Notes: generated by a model from the sequence alone, not told the origin. Positions 32,596 through 41,825 are shown, counted from the first letter of the stretch. The stretch: 42,229 bases of DNA from Odoribacter sp. (GCA_023663145.1 JAMPHZ010000023.1:1-42229); one strand, 5' to 3'. Made by a program: numbers and translations.

Positions 32596-33726
32596 TCAGA
32601 GACGACGCGAGAGTTTTTCTACCATGCCTTTTTTCCATATGGCGAAGTCACCGTCAATGATGTGCCGGCGAGCTTCCTTCACGAGCCAGAGATAGAACGC
32701 GAGGTTATGGATCGATGCTATTTGCATGGCAAGTATTTCCTGTGACACGAACAGATGGCGTAGATATGCCCGGGAGTACACACGGTCAACATGACACGGG
32801 CTTTCTGCCCATATTGGCGAAAAGTCGCGGGCCCACTTTGCGTTGCGCATGTTCATAGTCCCTTCTGGTGTGAATATAAGGCCGTTGCGGCCGTTTCTTG
32901 TAGGCATCACACAGTCCATCATGTCAACTCCCCGATCAATCGCTTCCAGAATGTTGACCGGCGTACCCACGCCCATCAGATATCTCGGACGTGAAGCAGG
33001 AAGTTCCTCGTTGACCACTTCGATCATCTCATACATAACTTCTGTAGGTTCACCCACGGCGAGGCCGCCTATGGCATTGCCTTCCGCCCCAAGGTCTGCG
33101 ACGAAACGCGCGGCGTCGCGCCGTAGATCGGTGAACCTGCATCCCTGAACTATCGGGAAGAATGCCTGTGAGTGACCGTAGTGAGGTTCGGTGGATTTGA
33201 AATGATCCCATCCCCTGCGTAGCCAACGTTGTGTGAGTCCCAATGACTTGCGTGCATATTCATAGGTGGCCATGCCGGGAGGGCATTCATCAAGAGCCAT
33301 CATGATGTCGGATCCGATTATACGTTGGATGTCAACTACCTTCTCGGGAGTGAACAGATGTTTTGAGCCATCGATATGGCTGCGGAAGTGTGCCCCTTCC
33401 TCAGTGAGTTTCCGGCGGTCGCTGAGGGAGAATACCTGAAAGCCTCCGCTGTCGGTGAGTATGGGGCGGTCCCAACCATTGAAACGGTGTAGTCCTCCGG
33501 CCGCGCCGATCACATCCATCCCCGGCCGCAGGTAAAGATGATAGGTGTTGCCAAGGATGATCTTTGCATCAATTTCATCCTTAAGCTCATGTATATGAAC
33601 GGCCTTGACAGCACCCAAGGTTCCAACCGGCATGAAGATGGGCGTTGGAATCTCGCCGTGTCCGGTGGTTATGGTGCCGGCGCGCGCGCCGCTGTCGTCA
33701 AGAGTTTTTTCGAGTCTGAAGTCCAT
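32596..33726 (-). CDS. tgt: Queuine tRNA-ribosyltransferase, zinc ligands partly missing
   Basis: Tgt replaces guanine 34 with preQ1 in GUN-anticodon tRNAs on the way to queuosine. The 376-residue enzyme has the TIM-barrel substrate motifs LTDSGGFQVFSL (general-acid Asp), GGLAVGEP and MDCVMPTRNGRNG, where the Asp is the nucleophile. The usual zinc site CxCxxC before YSRAYLRHL reads S-P-C-H-V-D, so only the middle Cys is left, while the downstream ligand His in IHNLAFYL is present. I recall similar changes in other Bacteroidota enzymes, so this may be a lineage trait. I chose the ATG at 33726 (MDFRLEK). Confidence 0.92.
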   Translation of the reverse strand: MDFRLEKTLDDSGARAGTITTGHGEIPTPIFMPVGTLGAVKAVHIHELKDEIDAKIILGNTYHLYLRPGMDVIGAAGGLHRFNGWDRPILTDSGGFQVFSLSDRRKLTEEGAHFRSHIDGSKHLFTPEKVVDIQRIIGSDIMMALDECPPGMATYEYARKSLGLTQRWLRRGWDHFKSTEPHYGHSQAFFPIVQGCRFTDLRRDAARFVADLGAEGNAIGGLAVGEPTEVMYEMIEVVNEELPASRPRYLMGVGTPVNILEAIDRGVDMMDCVMPTRNGRNGLIFTPEGTMNMRNAKWARDFSPIWAESPCHVDRVYSRAYLRHLFVSQEILAMQIASIHNLAFYLWLVKEARRHIIDGDFAIWKKGMVEKLSRRL

Positions 33727-33785
33727 GTTGAGGCTGTTTTGGACTGCAAAGTTAGTCATTTCCCGTGGTTTTGCAAAGGCAAAAC

Positions 33786-35804
33786 TTACCTGACCGTGAA
33801 CTTCTCTGATCTGGAACCGCAGCGTCGTATATAAATGCCGGGTGCCAATGGCTCATGTACCCTCATGCCTTGCAGATTGAATATCATAACATCGTTTTCC
33901 TCCGGTTCATATTCTGGGAAGGATGTTCCCGCACGGCGCTTTACCTCGCGCAAGCCGGCTACAGCGTCTATCATGCCTGCTCCTGAACGTGGGTCGTTGA
34001 TGTCAATGCCGGCGGAAGAAGCGGTGGAGATTGCAATATCGCGCAGATCGGACGGTGAGAGTGTCGGGTCAGCCTCAAGCCAAAGTGCGAAAATGCCGGC
34101 GGCATGTGGAGATGCCATTGATGTTCCACATGTGGCCATGTAATAATTACGTGGTGTGTCACCCGATGCGGTGACGCTCTTAATGGCTGCGGGATTCTTG
34201 TCTATATAATACCTGCTCACAGCCGAAACGATATATGCTCCAGGTGCGCAGAAATGTGGCAGATGCCGGCCATCTGCGGTTACACCGTAGGAAGAGAATC
34301 CTGATACGGTGCCTTCTGTTACTATTGAGGCCCATGATTCTTCTCCTCCCATAAGCAATGGGGCTGTGTGTCTTGTTGTCGCAGAACCTACGGCTATGGT
34401 GTTTTTGCCGCAGGCCATTGAGCTGATCGATAATTCTCCATCTCCCTTGCTTACCAATGAACCCATGCCCGGCAGAGGGTCAAGACCGATGAGTTCCCCA
34501 TCTGCGGCAAGATCGACATGCACACCCGGTGCGCCCTCAGTCTCCACGCATATGTAATATCTTGCCCATGGCCCGGTGGCCCGCATGGCTTTACATTTCA
34601 GATCGAAAAAAGAGAGAATGTTATAGCGGTTGTTTGCCGGAGAAAGTTCTGTGGCGACCGTTATGTGTCCTGAAAAATATCTGGATAGCGGTTGTGTAGG
34701 ATCATCGCAATCTATCACCGTGGTAGACGCGATGTCAGGTGTGGTATATACAAAAGCTGCTTCATCGGCATCATAAACGCTGTATCTGAGCGAAAATGTG
34801 CGGGAGTCGGCACTCCAGGCGTCGCAATAGCCGTTTATGTTGATGTAGTCCCAGTTTAACCGGTCGGATATCATGACACGAAAGCCTGGTGATTCCTGTG
34901 AGAATGTGCGTCTTATTGTAACATTGGCCTGTCCATCGTTGCCTGCCGACAGAAGTATTGGCACCTCGGCGGCACAGCGGTCGAGATATTGGCAGAAAAG
35001 ATCGGAACCATCATGCGGCCCAATAGTGGTGCCGAGTGACAGATTTATCACTGCCGGCCACGAATTGCGGTGGGCGTAGTCGATTATATCTTCTACTCCG
35101 GCTAAAATGCCCGTGTCATATAGAATTGATGTGGATGCGAAAATGCGGGCGCCCGGCGCTACTCCAGAGTAGGGGCTTCCGTCACCGTCACCGGCCATGA
35201 TTCCTGCCACATGGGTAGCGTGGTATTCATGTGGCTTGTCGGTTGTGAACTCAGCGATTTCAGCTGCTGATATGAAGTGATCAGCAGTTGCGAGAGTGTC
35301 GTTGTAGTTGGAGATGCCGACTACGCGTTTGCTGAAAGTTGCATGCCCGGGATCGAATCCCGTATCACAGAGTCCGACTATTACTCCGTTACCCGTTAAT
35401 GGTGTGTCGAAGTCAGGCGATGAGATAAGTGATACCCCTGTAGCTGATGTGGCACGGTCAAGGCAGGCTTGCCTTGAGATTGAGAGTGATGCCCGGTGCA
35501 TTATTGAGAGATCCTCAAGGTATGTGACTTTGTCGCGAGGTACACAGGCGAGCACGAGATCGGCGCGGCGGTTATATACAACGACGCCTAAATCCACGAG
35601 TTCATCAAGAGGCGCGTCGGGCTTAATCTGAAGGATCATCGGCACATAGACTTGCGGAGCTTCGGCGCGTGAGTTGTGTCGGGTGGTTTGTGAAACTGTG
35701 AAGATGGTGGCTGCCGGGTCGAGGACTCCGGAAGTGGCGGTCAGCGCCGTGAATAATATGGCGCAGGAGACCAGAAATTTTATGGAGGCGGCGGGAGAGT
35801 GCAT
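33786..35804 (-). CDS. Secreted S8 (subtilisin-like) serine protease with T9SS-like tail
   Basis: This 672-residue precursor has a signal sequence (about residues 1-25, FLVSCAILFTALTATSG) and an N-terminal prodomain, about residues 45-125. The S8 catalytic residues are D147 (GLCDTGFDPGH), H198 (YHATHVAGI), N289 (LLSAGNDG) and S562 (CGTSMASPHAAG). The C-terminus (FNLQGMRVHEPLAPGIYIRRCG...FTVR) resembles the Bacteroidota type IX secretion sorting region, in shortened form. It lies downstream of a related, larger S8 gene. A hairpin terminator ends only a few bases before its ATG, so its own promoter or start is unclear. Confidence 0.85.
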   Translation of the reverse strand: MHSPAASIKFLVSCAILFTALTATSGVLDPAATIFTVSQTTRHNSRAEAPQVYVPMILQIKPDAPLDELVDLGVVVYNRRADLVLACVPRDKVTYLEDLSIMHRASLSISRQACLDRATSATGVSLISSPDFDTPLTGNGVIVGLCDTGFDPGHATFSKRVVGISNYNDTLATADHFISAAEIAEFTTDKPHEYHATHVAGIMAGDGDGSPYSGVAPGARIFASTSILYDTGILAGVEDIIDYAHRNSWPAVINLSLGTTIGPHDGSDLFCQYLDRCAAEVPILLSAGNDGQANVTIRRTFSQESPGFRVMISDRLNWDYININGYCDAWSADSRTFSLRYSVYDADEAAFVYTTPDIASTTVIDCDDPTQPLSRYFSGHITVATELSPANNRYNILSFFDLKCKAMRATGPWARYYICVETEGAPGVHVDLAADGELIGLDPLPGMGSLVSKGDGELSISSMACGKNTIAVGSATTRHTAPLLMGGEESWASIVTEGTVSGFSSYGVTADGRHLPHFCAPGAYIVSAVSRYYIDKNPAAIKSVTASGDTPRNYYMATCGTSMASPHAAGIFALWLEADPTLSPSDLRDIAISTASSAGIDINDPRSGAGMIDAVAGLREVKRRAGTSFPEYEPEENDVMIFNLQGMRVHEPLAPGIYIRRCGSRSEKFTVR

Positions 35805-35808
35805 ATGT

Positions 35809-35855
35809 AAAAAAAATGCACGCAGGTCCGGTTATTGGAGTGGGGGCCTGCGTGC
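35809..35855 (-). terminator. Intrinsic terminator abutting the second S8 start codon
   Basis: On the minus strand, GCACGCAGG (35855-35847) pairs with CCTGCGTGC (35826-35818), then A and eight T's follow. It is a textbook terminator for the larger S8 gene, 22 bases after its stop. The T-tract ends only four or five bases before the ATG of the next S8 gene at 35804. Confidence 0.88.
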
Positions 35856-35877
35856 CGTGATATTTATTTAGTTCAGT

Positions 35878-38196
35878 TTATCTAACGACTACGCGAGTAG
35901 AGTGGCGGCCGTTGGCGGTTAGGATGTATATGCCCTTGGCAAGGCCTGCGGTGGATATGCTGGCTGAGCAATCTGAGCCGGTTGCTGTGGCTACAATCTG
36001 ACCTTGAGTGTTGTATAGAGCTATGTCGACTACCGGAGCACCGGGAACAAGGATTTCCCAATTATCGGCACCGAGGTAGCGGGCTACTATGTTATCGGCT
36101 GTGCCTGCTGCCACGTCTTCAATGCCACCGTTGTTTTTGATCAGTTCCTTGAGGCCGGCGAGAGCGTTAAATTTGCCGGCACCCCATTGTACGGGGTAAG
36201 GTGCACCAGTGACATATGCATCGCGTGTAGAAGTAGAGGCTATGATGTTTTTTACTTCATTGATTGTGAGGTCTGGTTTGTATTGAAGCCAAAGTGCTAT
36301 TGAGCCGGCTACAACGGGTGTGGCCATAGAGGTGCCCTGCATGGCTTCCCATTGGTTTGGACGACCATTGGCTGTCTGGTTTGCAGAGATCTGCTGATCG
36401 TAGGTGTCTACTTGCACGGTAGCATTGTTGTAATAATACATCGATATTGACGATATGATGCCCGTGCCGGGTGCACACACGTGTGGAAGTTGCCGGCCGT
36501 CGGCGAGAACGCCCCAGCTTGAATATCCGGCGATTGAGTCAACTTCCATGCCGGCGTCGGTGTAGGTGTACCATGATCCGGAGTTATTTTTACCAAGGCA
36601 AGGCACTTTCTTTCGGGTGTTCCATGCTCCGACGACAAGAATGTTGTCGGCGCATGCCATTGAACTGATGGAGAAAGAACCGGAGCCGTCAGTAAGTGCC
36701 GGGTTGCCCATGTTGGTGAACTCGGCGGTAGTGCTGTTGTGCGTCATGTGTATGAGTTGTCCGTTGGCGCCGGTCACCCTTATCGCGAGCACGAGGTTTG
36801 CGTTAGTGTTGGTGATGCGGTTTACTGATAACTCTGCTCCGAGGCGCATGCTGTAGCGATTGTTGGTGCCGGGGTTGAATGATGATGCCCATTGCACATA
36901 TGACTGTGTGAAAGCTTTGTCAAATTCTGAATTCTTCACGTAGCCATCACCGTTGAAGTTGTTTGTGACAAGGGCACCATTGCTTTCGCCGGGTGCGATA
37001 GTACATTTATATACGTCAGCTCCGGTTGTCGTGTCGTAAACTATCAAGTCAGTGGTGAATGGTGTGGCATCGTTGCTGTAAATGTCAATAATGCCGCTTC
37101 CACCTCCTCCGTTACCGGCGAACACAGTGGTGAACGAGTTGTCAGAGGCGGTGAATGTTTTGGTGATTGACATCGGCACATCACCTTCGTTGCCGGCAGC
37201 GACGCATATGATGGCGTCGCGGCCCATATTAGACAGTAGCTGTGATGATAAGTCCTTGCCGTCGTGTGGGCCTATTGTTGATCCTACTGAAAGGTTGACC
37301 ACACATGGCATGTCGTGGGCTTTGGCGTAATTTATGATCCGCTGCACACCATCGTATATGTTGGCGTCTGCGAGCGGGCCGCAGCCGATGGCGATTGTGG
37401 CCTCAGGAGCCATTCCATAATAGGGGTTGACAAATCGTGCGCCGGCTTGCGTGCCCCCTGTTGATGTAGCTATCGCCACCGCACCGCCACCACGCTTGTT
37501 GAAGCTGCCGGCCATGCATCCTGTGGTGTGTGTGCCGTGGCTTTGCATACGGTTGTCGCTTGTGAATTCTGAAATTTCTTCAGGAGTGGAATATTGAGTG
37601 ACTGTGGGGCTTTCGCCTTCTGCTATATTGGGTGTGCCTGAATATTGCCACAGTGATGCTATGCGGGTTGAGCCGTCATCGTTGCGGAAATTGGCGTGGT
37701 TGGGGTCAATGCCTAGGTCAAAGATACCCGCAAGCACACCTTTGCCTTTGTATGCGGTGCCGATCTCTGTGCCTGCGTGTATGATGTCGACGCCGGTGGC
37801 TGTGCGTGCAAGGTCAAGCTTGATGTCCTGCATGTTCCCGAAAGATACCGATTTGACAAAATCACACTCCTCAAGTGCGGCTATAGCCTCCATGGTGCCC
37901 CTTACAAGGGCAACCGAGCCTCCGTCGACACCTACCTCAAATCCGTAAGCTTCAAGCTCGTCAGCGCTGTGTCCGTCATTTAGTCCTACGAATATGGCTA
38001 CTTTTCCACCGGAACGCGACAGTTTCTCGAAATCCATCTGTATGACATCCGATGCGGGAATTGCCTGTGCCGGGTTCAACTGATAATTTGCATATTGGCC
38101 GAGAATCATGCGGCCGCCGGCATCAAATTTGCTTTGAGCAGAGGCGCCGGTGACAGATGCGGCGCCAAGAAGAAGCAGGAGGTATAGTTTGTTCAT
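35878..38196 (-). CDS. Secreted S8 serine protease with C-terminal T9SS sorting domain
   Basis: The 772-residue precursor has a signal (MNKLYLLLLLGAASVTGASA) and a prodomain to about residue 130. Catalytic residues are D160 (GIFDLGIDPNH), H223 (QSHGTHTTGC), N336 (VAAGNEGD) and S623 (QGTSMATPVVAG). Residues about 345-515 form an insert as in S8 proteases with a PA-like or beta domain. The C-terminal 70 residues (IVARYLGADNWEILVPG ... LAKGIYILTANGRHSTRVVVR) are a type A T9SS sorting domain by pattern. I chose the ATG at 38196; an in-frame TTG at 38262 would add 22 unlikely residues that read through the promoter. A consensus promoter lies upstream. It is probably exported to the surface. Confidence 0.9.
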   Translation of the reverse strand: MNKLYLLLLLGAASVTGASAQSKFDAGGRMILGQYANYQLNPAQAIPASDVIQMDFEKLSRSGGKVAIFVGLNDGHSADELEAYGFEVGVDGGSVALVRGTMEAIAALEECDFVKSVSFGNMQDIKLDLARTATGVDIIHAGTEIGTAYKGKGVLAGIFDLGIDPNHANFRNDDGSTRIASLWQYSGTPNIAEGESPTVTQYSTPEEISEFTSDNRMQSHGTHTTGCMAGSFNKRGGGAVAIATSTGGTQAGARFVNPYYGMAPEATIAIGCGPLADANIYDGVQRIINYAKAHDMPCVVNLSVGSTIGPHDGKDLSSQLLSNMGRDAIICVAAGNEGDVPMSITKTFTASDNSFTTVFAGNGGGGSGIIDIYSNDATPFTTDLIVYDTTTGADVYKCTIAPGESNGALVTNNFNGDGYVKNSEFDKAFTQSYVQWASSFNPGTNNRYSMRLGAELSVNRITNTNANLVLAIRVTGANGQLIHMTHNSTTAEFTNMGNPALTDGSGSFSISSMACADNILVVGAWNTRKKVPCLGKNNSGSWYTYTDAGMEVDSIAGYSSWGVLADGRQLPHVCAPGTGIISSISMYYYNNATVQVDTYDQQISANQTANGRPNQWEAMQGTSMATPVVAGSIALWLQYKPDLTINEVKNIIASTSTRDAYVTGAPYPVQWGAGKFNALAGLKELIKNNGGIEDVAAGTADNIVARYLGADNWEILVPGAPVVDIALYNTQGQIVATATGSDCSASISTAGLAKGIYILTANGRHSTRVVVR

Positions 38197-38232
38197 TCTT
38201 TTCTTGTTATTGTCATTAATCTTATTGAAACG

Positions 38233-38262
38233 CAAAATTATAAATTTTTCATCATTTACCAA
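38233..38262 (-). promoter_or_regulatory. Consensus promoter of the larger S8 protease gene
   Basis: On the minus strand TTG (38262-38260), a 19-base spacer and TAATTTTG (38240-38233) match the Bacteroidota consensus. The start of transcription near 38226 gives a leader of about 30 bases. Confidence 0.7.
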
Positions 38263-38305
38263 TTAAAAATATGCTTAAAAACATTATTTATGAGTGTTTT
38301 TTAAC

Positions 38306-38342
38306 AAAAAGACTCCGATTCTTCACGAGTCGGAGTCTTTTT
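38306..38342. terminator. Orphan bidirectional terminator between divergent promoters
   Basis: AAAAAGACTCCGA (38306-38318) pairs with TCGGAGTCTTTTT (38330-38342), a 13-bp stem with poly-A and poly-T ends, so it can end transcripts either way. It lies between the start of the S8 gene (minus) and purT (plus), where no known gene needs it. The 345-base gap 38197-38541 otherwise holds the two promoters and AT-rich DNA without an evident ORF. Confidence 0.8.
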
Positions 38343-38514
38343 ATCTAATCAAAAAAGTAGTTTAGAATTTATAGCTGTCGAATGAAAAAGTTGTTTATTT
38401 ATTTCTGAAATTATGACATCGGTAGGCTATCATGGTTTAATTATCATACCCCTGCTTTAATATTTATTAACATTTGGATTCCCGTATTGGTCGCAAAATA
38501 CTGTATAAATTGAG

Positions 38515-38522
38515 TAACTTTG
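38515..38522 (+). promoter_or_regulatory. Putative -7 element of purT
   Basis: TAACTTTG matches TAnnTTTG and lies 19 bases before the purT ATG. A TTG sits 25 bases further upstream, slightly too far for an ideal spacer. No purine riboswitch aptamer is visible in the short leader. Confidence 0.6.
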
Positions 38523-38541
38523 CTGAAAATTTAACATCAAC

Positions 38542-39732
38542 ATGGCAAAAATAGGTTCTGTAATGACGCCGGTGGGCGTGAAAGCCATGCTCTTGGGCAG
38601 CGGCGAACTTGGTAAAGAAGTGGCAATAGAGCTCCAACGCCTTGGCGTGGAGGTCATAGCATGTGATAAATACGAAGGTGCTCCCGCCATGCAGGTCGGG
38701 CATCGTCATTATGTGTTCAATATGCTCAGCGCTCCCGAACTGCGGCGTGCGATTGAAGATGAACGCCCTGATCATATCATACCAGAGGTGGAGGCTATCG
38801 CTACAGATGAACTTGTCAAGCTTGAGCAGGAGGGATTCAACGTAACTCCTACGGCTCGCGCAGCCCGTCTTACAATGAACCGTGAGGGAATCAGACGGTT
38901 GGCTGCCGAGGAACTCGGTCTGCCGACTTCAGAGTATCGCTTTGCTGATACCCGTGAGGAGTTTGATCGCGCAGTATCGGAAATAGGATTGCCATGTGTG
39001 GTGAAACCTGTGATGAGTTCAAGCGGCCACGGCCAGACAACTGTTCGCACAAGCGACCGTATTGACCACGCATGGCACGAAGCCCAGGAAGGTGGCCGTG
39101 CAGGAGCCGGGCGAGTGATTGTGGAAGGTTTTGTCGATTTTGATTACGAAATAACCCTGTTGACAGTCAGGTCAGTATCCGGAACTGTATTCTGCGAACC
39201 GGTTGGCCATGTACAAGTCGAAGGTGACTACCGTGAATCATGGCAACCTCAGGCCATGAGTGATAAAGCACTTGAGAAAGCCCGCGATATAGCCCGTAAG
39301 ATTACCGATGCTTTGGGCGGATATGGAATTTTTGGCGTGGAGCTGTTCATAAAAGGTGATGATGTGATATTCAGCGAGGTGTCGCCTCGCCCGCATGATA
39401 CAGGTATGGTAACCATGATATCACAGGACCAGAGCGAATTTGCATTGCACGCCCGCGCGCTGCTCGGATTGCCTGTGCCGGCGATACGTTTCTATGGTCC
39501 GTCGGCATCGCGTGCCATCGTTATAGAAGGTGATACTGATAAGGTGGTGCTTGGAAATCTTGAGGAAGTGCTTGCTCAGGAAGGGGTGCAGCTGCGTATA
39601 TTCGGCAAGCCCGAGGTCAAAGGGCATCGCCGCATGGGCGTTCTGCTCGCCACGGGTGACAGTGTTGATGAAGCTCGTGAGAAAACTGCCAGGGCGTATG
39701 CGGCTCTTAAAATTGAAGTGCTCCCACGCTGA
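38542..39732 (+). CDS. purT: Formate-dependent phosphoribosylglycinamide formyltransferase
   Basis: PurT makes formyl-GAR in de novo purine synthesis from GAR, formate and ATP, replacing the folate-dependent PurN step. The 396-residue length is standard. The N-terminal Rossmann-like segment [36 protein letters not shown], the ATP-grasp stretch [14 protein letters not shown], and the Mg/ATP motif [28 protein letters not shown] are all clear. The C-terminal lid ends in [23 protein letters not shown]. The MSSSGKGQ-type loop has His for Lys (SSGHGQ). It follows a TAACTTTG promoter; a small unknown gene follows after 12 bases. Confidence 0.96.
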   Translation: MAKIGSVMTPVGVKAMLLGSGELGKEVAIELQRLGVEVIACDKYEGAPAMQVGHRHYVFNMLSAPELRRAIEDERPDHIIPEVEAIATDELVKLEQEGFNVTPTARAARLTMNREGIRRLAAEELGLPTSEYRFADTREEFDRAVSEIGLPCVVKPVMSSSGHGQTTVRTSDRIDHAWHEAQEGGRAGAGRVIVEGFVDFDYEITLLTVRSVSGTVFCEPVGHVQVEGDYRESWQPQAMSDKALEKARDIARKITDALGGYGIFGVELFIKGDDVIFSEVSPRPHDTGMVTMISQDQSEFALHARALLGLPVPAIRFYGPSASRAIVIEGDTDKVVLGNLEEVLAQEGVQLRIFGKPEVKGHRRMGVLLATGDSVDEAREKTARAYAALKIEVLPR

Positions 39733-39744
39733 TGAGGCTTGAAT

Positions 39745-40083
39745 ATGGAGACAAAAAGTGTGACTATAATGATAATAGCGGTGGATACAGCACGTGCTGA
39801 TGTGTCAATAACCCCGGCGCGCACTTACTACCGCTTTGCTACGGATTCGTCAATAGAAGATGGAGAGATCGCAGCTGTGAAAGACTTCGGGGAAGTGGCA
39901 GCAGCGCTGACAGAGGCTGCCGTGCCACGTGATGGAGAACAGCCGTTGCCTGGTGAGGTCAAGATGCAGCTGTATGTCAATAACCGTCTTACATCCGGAA
40001 CGGCTACCGAGCAGTCGTTACGCCGTGTGGTGGATATTCTTGACGGGATAGCTCCTGAGTTCTCTTTCTTACGCGGTTTCTAA
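39745..40083 (+). CDS. Hypothetical small protein downstream of purT
   Basis: I do not recognise this 112-residue protein. It begins METKSVTIMIIAVDTARADVSI, which looks like a beta-strand and not a signal peptide. A central acidic helix, about residues 35-60 (GEIAAVKDFGEVAAALTEAA), and a C-terminal helix (EQSLRRVVDILDGIAPEFSFL) follow. I chose the ATG at 39745; a TTG six bases earlier is possible. It runs 12 bases after purT, probably co-transcribed. Its last 15 bases overlap the convergent tatD 3' end. Confidence 0.6.
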   Translation: METKSVTIMIIAVDTARADVSITPARTYYRFATDSSIEDGEIAAVKDFGEVAAALTEAAVPRDGEQPLPGEVKMQLYVNNRLTSGTATEQSLRRVVDILDGIAPEFSFLRGF

Positions 40084-40842
40084 GCCGAATAACTTTGATG
40101 CCGAGCATGAGGTGACTTCGTCAACATGTGCCGCCGTCACGTCTAATGATGCGGCAATATGTGCTGCGATGAAAGGCAGGAAAGCACTTTCATTGCGTTT
40201 GCCTCGGCGCGGTACCGGTGCGAGATAAGGAGAGTCTGTCTCCAGAAGTATACGGTCAAGTCCTATATCGGGCAGTACATCGCGGAGTGTTGAGTTCTTG
40301 AAAGTTACAATTCCGTTGATCCCGAAAAAGAAGTCACCGCGGCGGCGTATTGCCTCAACGTCGGCTTGAGTCCCGCCGAAACTGTGGAATATACCCCGCG
40401 CCTGAGGGTGCGCCTCCAGGACCTCAAGGGTTTCTGCTAAACCATCGCGGCAGTGTATAATTAATGGTAAGTCAAGCTCTACAGCCATCGCAACCTGCCG
40501 GTCGAATGCCTGCATCTGTTCATCACGATGATCCTTTTCCCAATAAAGGTCTATGCCTATTTCTCCTACAGCTACATAATTGCCTGTGGAAAGACGGGTG
40601 TTGATGAGGTAAAGATCGTCGCGCCATGAGTCCTTGACTTCGGTCGGATGCAAACCCATAGCGGCGAAAGTCACATCAGGGAACGCGGAAGTCAATGCGT
40701 CAAGCGGCTCTATCGTGGAGAGGTCGACGTTGGGTAAAATCATTTTTTTGACTCCGGAGGTCAACGCGCGTCGCACAGCTGCCTCGCCGCCGCCGTCGGA
40801 GTCAAACTCTGACATATATAAATGTGTGTGGGTGTCGATCAT
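40069..40842 (-). CDS. tatD: TatD family metal-dependent hydrolase/DNase
   Basis: TatD proteins are TIM-barrel metallo-hydrolases that act as 3'-5' exonucleases on DNA and RNA. The 257-residue length is normal. Metal ligands are visible: DTHTHL (HxH), the Glu in VGEIGIDLYW, the His in LIIHCRDG, the His in GIFHSFGG, and the Asp in LETDSPYLAPVPRRGKRNE. It could equally be named YcfH or YjjV. Its start overlaps the stop of the polyprenyl synthase gene (ATGA), so the two are coupled, and its 3' end overlaps the convergent small gene. Confidence 0.93.
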   Translation of the reverse strand: MIDTHTHLYMSEFDSDGGGEAAVRRALTSGVKKMILPNVDLSTIEPLDALTSAFPDVTFAAMGLHPTEVKDSWRDDLYLINTRLSTGNYVAVGEIGIDLYWEKDHRDEQMQAFDRQVAMAVELDLPLIIHCRDGLAETLEVLEAHPQARGIFHSFGGTQADVEAIRRRGDFFFGINGIVTFKNSTLRDVLPDIGLDRILLETDSPYLAPVPRRGKRNESAFLPFIAAHIAASLDVTAAHVDEVTSCSASKLFGLETA

Positions 40843-41795
40843 TTGTCACGTGATGAAAGATCCGATGCAAGCGATTCAAACCATTCGCGATATTCGGCTG
40901 GGAGAGTCACCGGAAGAGATTCAACAGCAGTAGCGGCGTATCGGGCTATTTCATGGTCACATCGTGTGGCAAGGTCAAGACGGTCATATAAGCCGGTTAC
41001 GGCCTTGATGAGCTGATCGCCCTGAAGCCCCGAGTCATATATGGCGTTCAATTCAGACGCGGCTTCCTCACATGCTTTAACGTATAGCCATGTTTTTTTA
41101 CGGGTGATGATGTCGTTGCCGATACTTTTGCCGAAAATTTCCGGCTTGCCGTATACGTCAAGCCAGTCATCGCGTAGCTGAAATGCGAGACCGAGCGCTT
41201 CGCCGAATCTGTAAAGGGCGTTGATATCATTTTGGGAAGCGTTACCCATTACAGCACCAATGGCACAAGCTCCACCGAGGAGAACCGAAGTCTTGAGGCG
41301 TATCATCTCAATGTATTCGGCGATGGTTACTTGTAGACGGTTTTCAAATTCAGTGTCGAGTTGCTGGCCTTCATATACCTCCATGGCCGTGCGGTTGAAA
41401 AGCTCAAGCACGTTGGAAGTGTGCGATCCGGCATCTTTGACTACTTGCATTGTGGCGAGGGTGAGCAACGCGTCGCCAGAGAGGATTGCCTGTACGTCGC
41501 CCCAACGGCGATATACCGTTTCACGGCCGCGCCGGCGTGGCGACCTGTCCATCACATCGTCATGGATTAATGTGAAGTTATGAAACATTTCCACCCCCAA
41601 TGCCTGGTTCAAGGCTGCAAGAGGTTCGCCACAGTAGGCGCCGCAGCAGTTTAGCGCCAGGATAGGGCGCAGACGTTTGCCTCCTGATTCGAGTGTGTAG
41701 TGTATTGGTTCATATAGATTTAAAGCATGGTTGCCGAGGGTGATGTTATCCAGGGCTTTCTCTATAGATTCAAGTAACGACTTGTCAGATATCAT
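40839..41795 (-). CDS. Polyprenyl (farnesyl/geranylgeranyl-type) diphosphate synthase
   Basis: It adds isopentenyl diphosphate units to allylic diphosphates, supplying quinone side chains or undecaprenyl precursors. The 318-residue protein has the first aspartate-rich motif DDVMD in HNFTLIHDDVMDRSPRRRG and the second DDWLD in FQLRDDWLDVYGKPE, with GKRLRP and GQQLDTEFE in between. The residues before the first motif (EMFHNFTLIHDD) include bulky aromatic groups that often limit chain length to C15-C20, but I cannot fix the product. A TACCTTTG element lies about 30 bases upstream. It may equally be annotated ispA-like. Confidence 0.9.
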   Translation of the reverse strand: MISDKSLLESIEKALDNITLGNHALNLYEPIHYTLESGGKRLRPILALNCCGAYCGEPLAALNQALGVEMFHNFTLIHDDVMDRSPRRRGRETVYRRWGDVQAILSGDALLTLATMQVVKDAGSHTSNVLELFNRTAMEVYEGQQLDTEFENRLQVTIAEYIEMIRLKTSVLLGGACAIGAVMGNASQNDINALYRFGEALGLAFQLRDDWLDVYGKPEIFGKSIGNDIITRKKTWLYVKACEEAASELNAIYDSGLQGDQLIKAVTGLYDRLDLATRCDHEIARYAATAVESLPVTLPAEYREWFESLASDLSSRDK

Positions 41796-41825
41796 ATGGA
41801 CTGATTAAACTGTGTATAACTGAGG

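Noticed and set aside
38197..38262. TTG-initiated 22-residue extension of the larger S8 protease
   Set aside because: It would read through the promoter region and put a charged stretch before a good signal peptide.
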